A stretch of DNA of 16,688 nucleotides from Burkholderiales bacterium. GTDB lineage: Bacteria; Pseudomonadota; Gammaproteobacteria; Burkholderiales; SG8-39. The first letter of the stretch is position 1, and each line of letters begins with the position of its first letter. Under the pieces are notes generated by a model. It searched no databases. It saw nothing but the letters and a program-made list of their open reading frames with translations, and was not told the origin of the DNA. Position numbers and translations under genes: made by a program. Shown piece by piece: positions 7,718 to 16,013 of the stretch. The stretch is taken from contig DAIDTN010000143.1 of assembly GCA_027457185.1 (NCBI GenBank), positions 1-16,688 on the forward strand. Reading direction: 5' to 3'.

Positions 7718-8137
7718 TTATTGGTTGGTGTTGGACGACGGTTCGAAGCGCAGCGAGTCCAGCGCGGAGCCGGCGTTCCAGCCTTTCTTGCGGTGCTCGG
7801 CCACCACGGTGGTGAAAATGCCGCCGCGCACGTAGAATTTGGCGCACAGACGCATGAACCGCGGCCGCGTCGCGCCGACCAGATCGTCGAGGATGCGGTT
7901 GGTGACCGCCTCGTGGAATGCACCCTGGTTGCGGAAGGACCAGACGTAGAGCTTGAGGCTTTTCAGTTCCAGGCACTTGCGCTCGGGAATGTAGTCCAGC
8001 AGCAGGCGCGCGAAATCGGGCTGCCCGGTCAGCGGACAAAGGCAGGTAAACTCGGGGATTTCCATATGAATCAGATAATCCCGCGCTGGGCTGGGATTGT
8101 CGAAGGTGTTCGGTAGGGCGCTCGGTTTGGCGCGCAT
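7718..8137 (-). CDS. queF: NADPH-dependent 7-cyano-7-deazaguanine reductase QueF
   Basis: 139 residues, the short unimodular QueF type. It reduces the nitrile of preQ0 to the amine of preQ1 in queuosine tRNA modification. The nucleophile is Cys34 in EFTCLCPLTGQPDFA, with Asp41 as the acid. The QueF motif ELKSLKLY is at 57-64, followed by SFRNQGAFHE with His75 and Glu76 contacting substrate. The ATG at 8135-8137 (MRAKPSALPNTFDNPSPARDY) matches where homologues begin. An in-frame ATG further upstream would place the -10 box inside the coding region, so it was rejected. No good Shine-Dalgarno is visible. It is the first gene of the minus-strand cluster, 38 bases before dapC. No preQ1 riboswitch pattern is recognisable in its short leader. 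Confidence 0.96.
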   Translation of the reverse strand: MRAKPSALPNTFDNPSPARDYLIHMEIPEFTCLCPLTGQPDFARLLLDYIPERKCLELKSLKLYVWSFRNQGAFHEAVTNRILDDLVGATRPRFMRLCAKFYVRGGIFTTVVAEHRKKGWNAGSALDSLRFEPSSNTNQ

Positions 8138-8166
8138 GCTGGGCTCGGAGGAAAAATTTAAGATGG

Positions 8167-8173
8167 TATTATA
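8167..8173. promoter_or_regulatory. Overlapping divergent -10 boxes for queF (minus) and smc (plus)
   Basis: On the minus strand 8173 to 8168 reads TATAAT, a perfect -10 box. It would start transcription near 8161 and give queF a leader of about 24 bases. On the plus strand 8167-8172 reads TATTAT preceded by TGG, an extended -10 with one mismatch, which would give smc a leader of about 55 bases. No good -35 hexamer is visible for either. The surrounding 8150-8260 is clearly richer in A and T than the genes on both sides, as expected for a promoter region. Confidence 0.5.
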
Positions 8174-8192
8174 TCGATTGCCTATCATTCCG

Positions 8193-8215
8193 AAAAAAAT
8201 CCGGTCGAAAACCGG
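8193..8215 (-). terminator. Short GC hairpin followed by T7 on the minus strand
   Basis: CCGGT at 8201-8205 and ACCGG at 8211-8215 pair around a 5-base loop. On the minus strand the stem is followed by one A and seven Ts (8199-8193), which resembles a small intrinsic terminator. It lies upstream of the queF -10 box, so it would stop leftward transcription coming out of smc rather than queF itself. On the plus strand it would sit in the smc leader, about 18 bases before the GTG. The stem is only 5 bp, so the call is tentative. Confidence 0.35.
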
Positions 8216-8233
8216 CTTTCTGAAAAATACCAA

Positions 8234-11200
8234 GTGCGCCTAACTCAAATCAAACTAGTCTGATTCAAGTCCTTCGTCGATCCGACCTCCATCGCCGTAC
8301 CGGGCCAGTTGGTCGGCATCGTCGGTCCGAACGGCTGCGGCAAGTCCAATGTCATCGACGCCGTGCGCTGGGTGCTCGGGGAGTCGCGCGCGGCGGCCTT
8401 GCGCGGCGAATCCATGCAGGATGTCATTTTCAACGGCTCGGCCCAAAGAAAACCGGTTGCGCGCGCGAGCGTCGAGTTGACCTTCGACAACAGTCTGGGC
8501 AAGGCCGCAGGCCAGTGGTCGCAATATGCGGAAATCGCCGTCAAGCGCGTGCTGACACGCGAAGGCGAATCGCTGTACTACATCAACAACAGCCATGTGC
8601 GCCGGCGTGACATCCAGGACATTTTCATGGGCACGGGCCTCGGGCCGCGCGCATACGCCATCATCGAACAGGGCATGATCGCGCGCATCATCGAGGCTAA
8701 GCCGGAAGATCTGCGGGTGTTCCTGGAAGAGGCGGCAGGCATTTCCAAGTACAAGGAGCGGCGCCGCGAAACCGAAAACCGGCTTCACGACACGCGCGAG
8801 AATCTGGCGCGCGTGGACGACATCTGCCAGGAACTTACTCTGCAGATCAACAAGCTCGATCAGCAGGCCCAGGTGGCGATGCAATTCAGGGAATTGCAGG
8901 GCGATATGCAGCGCAAGCAGAACCTGCTATGGCTGCTGCGCAAGATGGAGGCCGATAACGAGGCGCAGCGCCATGCGCGCGAGATCGAGCGTGCGGTGAA
9001 CGAGCTGGAAGCCGAGACCGCGCACCTGCGCGAAATCGAGACGCGCCTGGAGGCGGTGCGCAGCGCGCACTACCAGGCAGGCGACGCGCTCAGCACCGCG
9101 CAGGGCGGGCTCTACGCCGCCAACGCCGAAGTGCAACGCCTGGAAACCGAAATCCGCTACATCGGCGAAAGCCGCAGCCGCCTGGAAAACCAGATCGCGC
9201 AGCTCACCGCGCAAAGCGAGCAATGGCAGCAGCAGGCACGCGAATTGAACGATGCGCTCGCGATGTGGCAGGGGCGGCAGGGCGGTGCCGGACAAAGGCT
9301 GCAGCAGGCACGCGAGCAGGTGATGGCCGAGGCGGCCAAGCTGCCGCAAGCCGATCAGGCTTTCCGCGCGGAGCAGGCGCGGCTGGCCGAGGCGCGTGCC
9401 GCTCTGGCCCAGACCGAGCAGCTGCTGAAAATCGAGCAGACCCATATCAGCCATGCAGACAAGACCCTGCAGGGCCTGGGGTCGCGTGAGGAGCGCCTGA
9501 TGGCCGAGCACGCGGGTCTGGCCAAACCGGATGCCGGCGCGACCGAGGAGCAGCAGCGCCTGGTCGCGGCGCTGTCCGAAGAACTGGCGCGCAAGGACGT
9601 CCAACTCGCCAGCCAACTCGAGCAGCTGCCGAGCCTTGAAAATGCGCGCCGGATGGCTCAGGACAAGCTCGATGCCGAGCAGCGGGAACAAGCCGGGCTC
9701 GAATCGCGCCTGGATACGCTGCGGCAGGTGCAGGACCAGGTTGAGAGCAACGCCCAGATCCACGAATGGCTGATCAAACACCGCCTGGAGTCGCTGCCCC
9801 GCCTGTGGCAGCAGGTGCGCGTACAGGCTGGATGGGAGACCGCGTTCGAGGCGGTGCTGCGCGAAAAGCTGCACGCGGTGGAAGTGGTGCAGCCCGAACT
9901 GTTGCAGCGCATGCTGGAAGACGCGCCGCCGGCGAAACTGAGCGTTTATGCCGCAACGGCGGCGCTGCCGGACGCGGCGCTGGAAGGCATGCGGCCTCTT
10001 GCCTCTCTGCTCGGGATTCACGACGAGGCCGTGCGCGGTGTAATGCAGGATTGGCTGCACGGGGTGTACGCTGTGGAGACCCCGGCGGACGCCGCGAACC
10101 GGCACGCGCTGCCGCCCGGCGTGATCCTGGTCAGCCGCGAGGGGCACCAGTTTTCGCGCAGCGCGGTCAGCTTCCATGCGCCGGACCCGGGGGACACCGG
10201 CATACTCGCGCGCCAGCGCGAAATTGAAGATTTGAGTATCCAGTTGCATCAGCGCGAAGAGACCTTGCGCCAGGCGCGCACTGATCAGCATGTGGTCGAG
10301 GCCGCGCTCGGCGGCCATAACCAGCGCCTGGCGACGCTGCGGCAGGAAACTGCTGCGCTGAAACAGCAGGTGCATGAGCAGCAGATGGAGGGCCTGAGGC
10401 TATCGCAGGGGCTGGAGCGGTTCCTGGAGCGCAGCCGGCAAATTCAATTGGAATTGGACGAAATCGAGCGCCTGCAGGAGAGCGAGCGCGCCAGCCTGGC
10501 GACGGCAGAGGCCAGCCTGGCCAGCCATCAGCAAGTCATGCAGGCAGCCGCAGCGCAGGTTCAGGCCGCAGAGCAGGCATACCAGTCGACCGAGGACGCC
10601 CTGAATGTGCAACGGCAGACGCTACAACGGGCCGAGCACGAAGAGCAGGAGTCAATTTTTTATGAGAAGGAATGTTCTTCTAAAATCAATGAAGTACACT
10701 CTGCACTTCAAGTTATACTAGAACAATCTGGCGCGGCGGCGCAACAGCTGGAGCAACTCAGGGCCGACTTGGCTGGACAGCGGGACGAGGATCTTAGGCA
10801 GGGTCTGCAGACCCAGCTCGAGCAAAGGGTGCAACGCGAGCAAGCCCTGGGCGCGGCCCGCGCGCACCAGGAGGAATTGGCGCACGAATTGCGTGCGGCC
10901 GAAGAGGAACGGCTCGCCTGCGAGCAGAAGCTGGAGCCGCTCAGAAGCCGCATCAACGAACTGCGCCTGAAAGAGCAGGCGGCGCGGCTGAACAAAGAAC
11001 AATATGCCAACCAGCTGTTCGAGGCCGGTGCCGACGAAGAGACGCTTGCAAGCACGCTGGAAAAGGGCACGCGGCCCAACGCGCTGCAGGCCGAGATCAA
11101 CCGGCTGGCGCAGGCCATCAACGATCTGGGCGCGGTGAACATGGCCGCCCTGGAGGAACTGCGGACGAGCCGCGAGCGCAAAGGCTTCCTCGACGCACAG

Positions 11201-11749
11201 GCGGCCGACCTCAATCTGGCACTGGAAACGCTGGACGCGGCGATCCGCCGCATCGATCGCGAAACGCGCGAGATGCTGCAGCAGACCTTCGACACCGTGA
11301 ACGGGCATTTCGGCCAGTTGTTCCCCAGCCTGTTCGGCGGCGGCGAGGCGCGCCTGCTCATGACCGGCGAGGAAATTCTCGACGCCGGCGTGCAGGTTAT
11401 CGCCCAGCCGCCGGGCAAAAAAACCTCCACCATCCACCTGCTTTCCGGCGGCGAGAAGGCGCTTACCGCGCTGGCGCTGGTGTTTTCCATGTTCCAACTC
11501 AATCCGGCGCCGTTCTGCCTGCTGGACGAAGTGGATGCGCCGCTGGATGACCCCAACACCGAGCGTTTCTGCGATCTCGTGAAGCGCATGTCGGCCGACA
11601 CCCAGTTTCTCTACATCAGCCACAACAAGATCACCATGGAAATGGCGGCCCAGCTGGTGGGCGTCACCATGCAGGAGTCAGGCGTGTCGCGCGTGGTCGC
11701 CGTCGACATCGAGGAGGCGCTGCGGATGAAGGAGGAGTTAGCCGCATGA
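8234..11749 (+). CDS. smc: Chromosome segregation protein SMC, with an in-frame TGA at codon 10
   Basis: Read through the TGA, the frame has 1171 codons, normal for bacterial SMC, the condensin ATPase that organises and segregates chromosomes. It starts GTG-CGC-CTA at 8234 (VRLTQIKLV, then TGA, then FKSFVDPTSIAVPGQLVGIVG). The TGA at 8261-8263 replaces the conserved Gly of GFKSF; GGA to TGA is one base. Downstream everything is intact: Walker A GPNGCGKS (31-38), long coiled coils, hinge at about 510-655, second coiled coil, ABC signature LSGGEK (1070-1075) and Walker B LLDEVDAPLDD (from 1096). The first start after the TGA is TTG at 8309, which would drop the first beta strand of the ATPase head and probably inactivate it. 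Sequencing or assembly error, strain mutation and natural readthrough all remain possible. It precedes zipA and ligA, as commonly seen in proteobacteria. No Shine-Dalgarno is evident before the GTG. Confidence 0.9.
10651..10729 (+). other. AT-rich, rare-codon patch inside smc
   Basis: I count 24 G or C in 79 bases (about 30%), while the smc sequence on either side is visibly GC-rich. The frame continues unbroken and encodes SIFYEKECSSKINEVH and following residues of the C-terminal coiled-coil arm (codons about 806-832). Codons such as TTT, TAT, TGT, TCT (four times), ATA, CTA and GTT cluster here and are scarce elsewhere in the gene. The encoded residues look ordinary for SMC, so the anomaly is in the DNA rather than the protein. 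Confidence 0.7.
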
Positions 11750-11999
11750 GCCCAGGAGCAGGGGCCGCCGTAGGGCGGAAGAAGGCCCCCGGCGCGAGCC
11801 TGGGATCTGACCCCGCAGGCGGCCAGAGGCGGCCGGCGTCCCCATGCGTCCGGACTCGGGTCGCATCCCCAGCATTCGGCTGTGGGCCCTGCTCCGCTTC
11901 GCCGGCCGCCCCGCGCAGCGGGGATGCAACCCGGGCGAATGCGGCAGGACGCCGACAGCGCGGTCTGTGCATTGCGCAATCTGGACGGGGGCGGCGCGC
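11750..11999. repeat. GC-rich intergenic block with several inverted repeats between smc and zipA
   Basis: 250 bases without a convincing gene. Three pairs of inverted segments are visible: 11755-11766 with 11884-11895 (11 of 12 bases), 11828-11838 with 11900-11910 (11 of 11) and 11857-11870 with 11920-11933 (13 of 14). They occur in the order A B C A' B' C', so they interleave rather than nest. Local hairpins are also present, for example CCGCC-GTAG-GGCGG at 11765-11778 and ATGCG/CGCAT at 11844-11866. No T-run follows any of them. The block looks like the remains of REP-like intergenic repeats. An in-frame extension of zipA to 11844 runs through it but has no family resemblance. Confidence 0.5.
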
Positions 12000-13046
12000 A
12001 TGAGCGAGCTACAGCTTGGCCTGCTGGGCATCGGCGTCCTGGTGGTGATTGGGGTGTTGGTATATAACAAACTGCAGGAGACTAGACTCAAACGCCAGTC
12101 GGAAGAGGCGTTCGGTTCGCGCCACGACGACGTACTCCTCGGAGCCAAGTACGCGCCGCGGCGTTCCGGCGCCGCGAACGCGCGCATCGAACCGACCCTG
12201 TCGGAGGCGCCAGAGGAAGTCCGCAGCGCCGGTGCCATGCTCGATTCAGGCATCGATTTCATCGCCACGCTGCAAGCGAACAAGCCTGTCGCCGGGGAAG
12301 CGATTTCGATGGCGATCGTCGACAGCCCGGACCGCCCCGCCAAAGCAGCCAGCTGGGAAGGCTATAACCGGCAGGCGGCGGCGTGGGAGCCCTTGGCGGC
12401 CACCGGCGAATACGAGATGCTGCGTGCAGGATTGCAGCTGGTCGACCGCAAAGGTGCGGTGAACCAGGAGGACCTGTCCGACTTCAGCGCCATGGTGCAG
12501 GCGGTAGCTGAATCCATAGGCGCGGCTTGCACGCTGCCGGAGCCTGCTGCGGCGCTCGAGCGTGCGCAGCAGCTGGACGCACTGTGCGCGGACGTCGACG
12601 TGCAAATCGGCTTAAACCTGGTCGCGCGGGGCGGAGCGTTTGCCGGCACCAAAATCCGCAGTTTCGCCGAAGCTCAAGGACTCGCGCTGGAGCGCGACGG
12701 CAGATTTTGCCGCCGCAACGAAGCCGGTCTGGAGCTCTACGCGCTGTGCAATACCGAGGCGCCGGCGTTCTCCGCCGAGGGCATGAAGGGGCTCGCGACC
12801 AAGGGTCTGACTCTGCTGTTCGACGTCGCCAGGGTGCCGGGCGGTATCGCTGCGTTCGACCGCTACGTCGAATTCGTGCGCGCTTTGGCAGAAGCCTTGT
12901 CCGCCGGGATCGTCGATGACAATCGCCAGCCGCTGGACGAGGCCGGGCTGGGCAAGATCCGCAATCAGCTGCAGGCCCTATACGCCAGCATGGAGCAACA
13001 GGGAATCCCGGCAGGCAGCCCGCTGGCACTGCGCCTGTTTTCGTAA
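12000..13046 (+). CDS. zipA: Cell division protein ZipA (FtsZ-binding membrane anchor)
   Basis: 348 residues from the ATG at 12000-12002. ZipA tethers FtsZ to the inner membrane at the division site. An N-terminal transmembrane helix (about 5-22, LGLLGIGVLVVIGVLVY) is preceded by a very short periplasmic end, as in ZipA. A charged linker region follows (25-80). The C-terminal part (about 198-340) matches the ZipA FtsZ-binding domain, with DVDVQIGLNLVARGG, KIRSFAEAQGLALERDGRF and LLFDVARVPGG--AFDRYV. The linker is not the long Pro/Gln-rich type of E. coli. The sequence MSELQLGLLGIG places the anchor at the very start; the upstream ATG at 11844 would add an unrelated 52 residues. A GGGGG run lies about 8 bases before the ATG. 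Its stop overlaps the ligA start by one base. Confidence 0.9.
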   Translation: MSELQLGLLGIGVLVVIGVLVYNKLQETRLKRQSEEAFGSRHDDVLLGAKYAPRRSGAANARIEPTLSEAPEEVRSAGAMLDSGIDFIATLQANKPVAGEAISMAIVDSPDRPAKAASWEGYNRQAAAWEPLAATGEYEMLRAGLQLVDRKGAVNQEDLSDFSAMVQAVAESIGAACTLPEPAAALERAQQLDALCADVDVQIGLNLVARGGAFAGTKIRSFAEAQGLALERDGRFCRRNEAGLELYALCNTEAPAFSAEGMKGLATKGLTLLFDVARVPGGIAAFDRYVEFVRALAEALSAGIVDDNRQPLDEAGLGKIRNQLQALYASMEQQGIPAGSPLALRLFS

Positions 13047-15139
13047 TGGCGGTACCCCAGCCAGTTCAGGCGCGGGCGCGTAAGCTGCGCGCGGAAATCG
13101 AGCGACACAACCACCAATACTATGCGCTCGACCAGCCGCTGGTGAGCGACGCCGAGTACGACCGCATGTTTCGCGAACTGCAGCAACTCGAAAACGAGTA
13201 TCCGGATCTCGCCAGCCCCGACTCACCGACCCAGCGTGTCGGCGGTGCGCCCCTGCCGCAATTCGAGCAGCTTACGCACCGTATCCCCATGCTTTCTCTC
13301 AACAATGCCTTTTCCGAGGAGGAGGTGACGGCTTTCGACAAGCGCGGAAGCGAGGGCCTCAAGACAAACAATATCGAATACCTGGCCGAACCGAAGTTCG
13401 ACGGACTGGCCATCAGCCTGACCTATACGCGAGGAGTGTTCACGCAGGGTGCCACGCGCGGCGACGGCTATACCGGTGAGGACGTGAGCCCCAATCTGCG
13501 CACTATCAGGAGCATTCCTTTACGCTTGAAAGGCAAGGATGTTCCAGCGCTGGTCGAGGTCCGCGGCGAAGTGCTGATGTACCGGCGCGACTTCGATCGG
13601 ATGAACCAGCGCCAGCGCGAGACTGGCGAGAAGGAATTCGTCAACCCGCGTAATGCCGCCGCGGGTAGTCTGCGCCAGCTCGATTCGCGCATCACCGCAA
13701 AAAGGCCCTTGCGCTTCTTCGCCTACGCCATCGGCGTGATCGAGGGTGCGACTGCGCCCGAAACCCACGCCGAACTGGAAAACTGGCTGGAGAGCCTGGG
13801 GCTGCCCGTCTGTTCGGAGCGGCGTGTGGTCATCGGTGCAAAGGGGCTGATGCAGTTCTACAGCAATATGGGCGCGCGCCGCGCTGAGTTGGCCTACGAA
13901 ATCGACGGCGTAGTCTATAAAGTCAACAGCCTGGCCGCGCAGGAACGGCTGGGCTACGTCGCGCGCGCGCCGCGCTTCGCCATTGCGCACAAGTTCCCGG
14001 CCGAAGAGGCGACGACCGAGGTACTGGCGATCGAGGTGCAGGTCGGGCGCACGGGAGCCCTGACGCCGGTCGCCAGGTTGAATCCGGTGTTCGTCGGCGG
14101 GGTAACGGTTACCAACGCCACGTTGCACAACCTGGATCAGGTGCGCGCCAAGGACGTGCGCGCCGGCGACACCGTCATCGTGCGTCGCGCAGGTGACGTG
14201 ATTCCTGAAGTCGTGCGCGTGCTGCCGGAGAAGCGCCCGCCTGGCGCGGTCGAGTTCCAGATGCCGGACAAGTGTCCGGAATGCGGATCCAAGGTCGAGC
14301 GCCTTGAAAGCGAAGCGGTTTATCGCTGCACCGGCGGACTGTTCTGCCCGGCACAGCGCAAACAGGCGTTATTGCACTTTGCCTCGCGCCGCGCGATGGA
14401 CATAGAGGGCCTCGGAGAAAAGCTGGTTGACCAACTGGTCGAGGGCGGCATCGTGCATAACCCCGCCGGCCTGTATCGTCTGGGTGTCATCAAGCTGGCC
14501 GCGCTCGATCGCATGGCAGACAAATCGGCAGCCAACGTGATCGCCGCCATCGAAAAAAGCAAGCGGGCCCCGCTCGCGCGATTCATATTTGCGCTCGGCA
14601 TCTATCATGTCGGCGAAGAAATCGCCAAAATCCTTGCGCGGCATTTCGGTTCCCTGGACAAGTTGCTGGATGCCGACTGGGATGCCTTAATGGCAGAGAA
14701 GGAACGCGTGCAGAAGGAAAACACGCGCCGCCGCAATAAGGACGAAACCTTGCTCGCCCCGGTTCTGCCCGGCGTCGGCCCGGAAATCATTCAGAGCATC
14801 GCCAATTTTCTGCGCCAGCCGCACAACCGCGAAGTGATCGAACAGTTGCGTGCAAGCGATGCGGTGAATGAAGCGGAAACATTGCCGTCGGCCGAGCCCG
14901 GAGGCAATCTTGCGGGCAAGACCTTCGTGCTCACCGGAACGCTGCCCGGTTTGAGCCGCGATGAAGCCAAGGCAATGATCGAGAATCAAGGCGGCAAGGT
15001 GAGCGGATCGGTATCGAGCAAAACCGACTACGTGGTGGCAGGGGCGGAGCCCGGCAGCAAGCTCGCCAAGGCGGAACAGCTTGGCATAAGGGTGCTGGAT
15101 GAGGCAGGATTGCTGCAATTGCTCAAAGGAAACCAATGA
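13046..15139 (+). CDS. ligA: NAD-dependent DNA ligase LigA
   Basis: 697 residues. It seals nicks in replication and repair using NAD. Domain Ia with HNHQYYALD--LVSDAEYD (21-39) binds the NMN part of NAD. The adenylation domain has the active-site Lys117 in EPKFDG, RGEVLM (173-178), NPRNAAAGSLRQLD (200-213) and EIDGVVYKVN (285-294). The OB fold is followed by a zinc finger with Cys410, Cys413, Cys428 and Cys434. The helix-hairpin-helix region carries a charged insertion at about 550-572 (KERVQKENTRRRNKDE). The BRCT domain is at about 620-697, with GKTFVLTGTLPGLSRDEA. The ATG uses the last base of the zipA stop (TAATG), and the TGA overlaps the galU ATG by four bases, so translation is probably coupled along zipA-ligA-galU. 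Confidence 0.98.
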   Translation: MAVPQPVQARARKLRAEIERHNHQYYALDQPLVSDAEYDRMFRELQQLENEYPDLASPDSPTQRVGGAPLPQFEQLTHRIPMLSLNNAFSEEEVTAFDKRGSEGLKTNNIEYLAEPKFDGLAISLTYTRGVFTQGATRGDGYTGEDVSPNLRTIRSIPLRLKGKDVPALVEVRGEVLMYRRDFDRMNQRQRETGEKEFVNPRNAAAGSLRQLDSRITAKRPLRFFAYAIGVIEGATAPETHAELENWLESLGLPVCSERRVVIGAKGLMQFYSNMGARRAELAYEIDGVVYKVNSLAAQERLGYVARAPRFAIAHKFPAEEATTEVLAIEVQVGRTGALTPVARLNPVFVGGVTVTNATLHNLDQVRAKDVRAGDTVIVRRAGDVIPEVVRVLPEKRPPGAVEFQMPDKCPECGSKVERLESEAVYRCTGGLFCPAQRKQALLHFASRRAMDIEGLGEKLVDQLVEGGIVHNPAGLYRLGVIKLAALDRMADKSAANVIAAIEKSKRAPLARFIFALGIYHVGEEIAKILARHFGSLDKLLDADWDALMAEKERVQKENTRRRNKDETLLAPVLPGVGPEIIQSIANFLRQPHNREVIEQLRASDAVNEAETLPSAEPGGNLAGKTFVLTGTLPGLSRDEAKAMIENQGGKVSGSVSSKTDYVVAGAEPGSKLAKAEQLGIRVLDEAGLLQLLKGNQ

Positions 15140-15993
15140 AACGCGTGCGCAAATGTGTATTTCCGGTGGCGGGCATGGGCAGCCGTTTCCTGCCTGCGAC
15201 CAAGGCGAGTCCAAAAGAAATGATGCCGGTCGTGGACAAGCCGCTGATCCAATACGCGGTGGAAGAAGCGGTGGCAGCGGGCATCATCGACATGATATTC
15301 ATCACCGGCCGCAACAAGCGCAGCATCGAAGATCATTTCGACAAAGCTTACGAGGTGGAAGCCGAGCTCCTGGCGCGCGGCAAACTGGAACTGCTCGAAT
15401 TGGTGCAGGGCATCATCCCCAAGCACATCAACTGCATCTATATCCGTCAGCCCGAGGCACTGGGCCTGGGACATGCGGTGTTATGTGCCGAGCCGGTGGT
15501 CAATGACGAGCCGTTCGCCGTGATCCTGGCCGATGACCTGATCGACGGCGAGCCGCCGGCGCTGCGGCAGATGGCACAGGTCTATGGGAAGCACGAATGC
15601 TCGGTGCTCGGTGTGGAGGAAGTGCCGCGTGAGAACACGCGCCAATACGGCATGGTCCAAACCGATGGTGAAGAACCGGGTGCGGTCCGTGCCATAGTGG
15701 AGAAACCCAGTCCTGAGGACGCCCCGTCCAATCTGGCCGTGGTCGGCCGCTATATTCTTAGCCCGCGGATCTTCCATCATCTGGCAACGGTGCAGGCGGG
15801 TGCCGGGGGGGAAATTCAACTGACCGACGGCATAGCGGCCCTGATGCTGGAAGAAAAGGTGCTGGCTTACCGCTTCAAGGGTGTGCGCTACGACTGCGGC
15901 TCCAAGCTGGGTTATCTGCAGGCCATGGTCGCGTACGGGAAGAAGCATCCAGAGGTCGGCGCCGAATTCACTGCGTACCTGAAGTCGATTTAG
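15136..15993 (+). CDS. galU: UTP-glucose-1-phosphate uridylyltransferase GalU
   Basis: 285 residues, normal for bacterial GalU. It makes UDP-glucose from UTP and glucose-1-phosphate for envelope polysaccharides and osmoprotection. The nucleotide-binding signature PVAGMGSRFLPATKASPKEM (10-29) and VVDKPLIQY (32-40) are complete. ILADDLID (130-137) carries the metal-binding aspartate, VEKP (188-191) the sugar-contacting lysine, GGEIQLTDGI is at 224-233 and YDCGSKLGYL at 252-261. The ATG at 15136-15138 is supported by AAAGGA just upstream and overlaps the ligA TGA. The hpt-like gene follows after 20 bases. Confidence 0.97.
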   Translation: MKRVRKCVFPVAGMGSRFLPATKASPKEMMPVVDKPLIQYAVEEAVAAGIIDMIFITGRNKRSIEDHFDKAYEVEAELLARGKLELLELVQGIIPKHINCIYIRQPEALGLGHAVLCAEPVVNDEPFAVILADDLIDGEPPALRQMAQVYGKHECSVLGVEEVPRENTRQYGMVQTDGEEPGAVRAIVEKPSPEDAPSNLAVVGRYILSPRIFHHLATVQAGAGGEIQLTDGIAALMLEEKVLAYRFKGVRYDCGSKLGYLQAMVAYGKKHPEVGAEFTAYLKSI

Positions 15994-16013
15994 GCTGGGA
16001 CGCACTTCACCGA

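Noticed and set aside
6459..7835. A 458-codon plus-strand open frame opposite dapC and the end of queF
   Set aside because: Antisense shadow of well-supported genes, with no recognisable domain or ribosome binding site.
8138..8166. preQ1 riboswitch before queF
   Set aside because: The leader implied by the -10 box is only about 24 bases and shows no preQ1 aptamer-like pattern.
8138..8233. N-terminal extension of queF to an upstream start at 8233
   Set aside because: The extension overlaps the TATAAT box and the hairpin and has no similarity to QueF proteins, which begin near MRAKPSALPNTF.
8261..8263. TGA in smc as a selenocysteine codon or a global code change
   Set aside because: The position is a conserved glycine, not a catalytic cysteine, and several neighbouring genes use TGA as their stop at the expected length.
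8927..10375. A 482-codon minus-strand open frame within smc
   Set aside because: Leu/Gln/Arg-rich sequence that arises from the complementary reading of coiled-coil codons; no independent support.
11844..11999. Upstream extension of zipA to the ATG at 11844
   Set aside because: It would add 52 Arg/Pro/Gly-rich residues before the membrane anchor, whereas ZipA begins immediately with its transmembrane helix.
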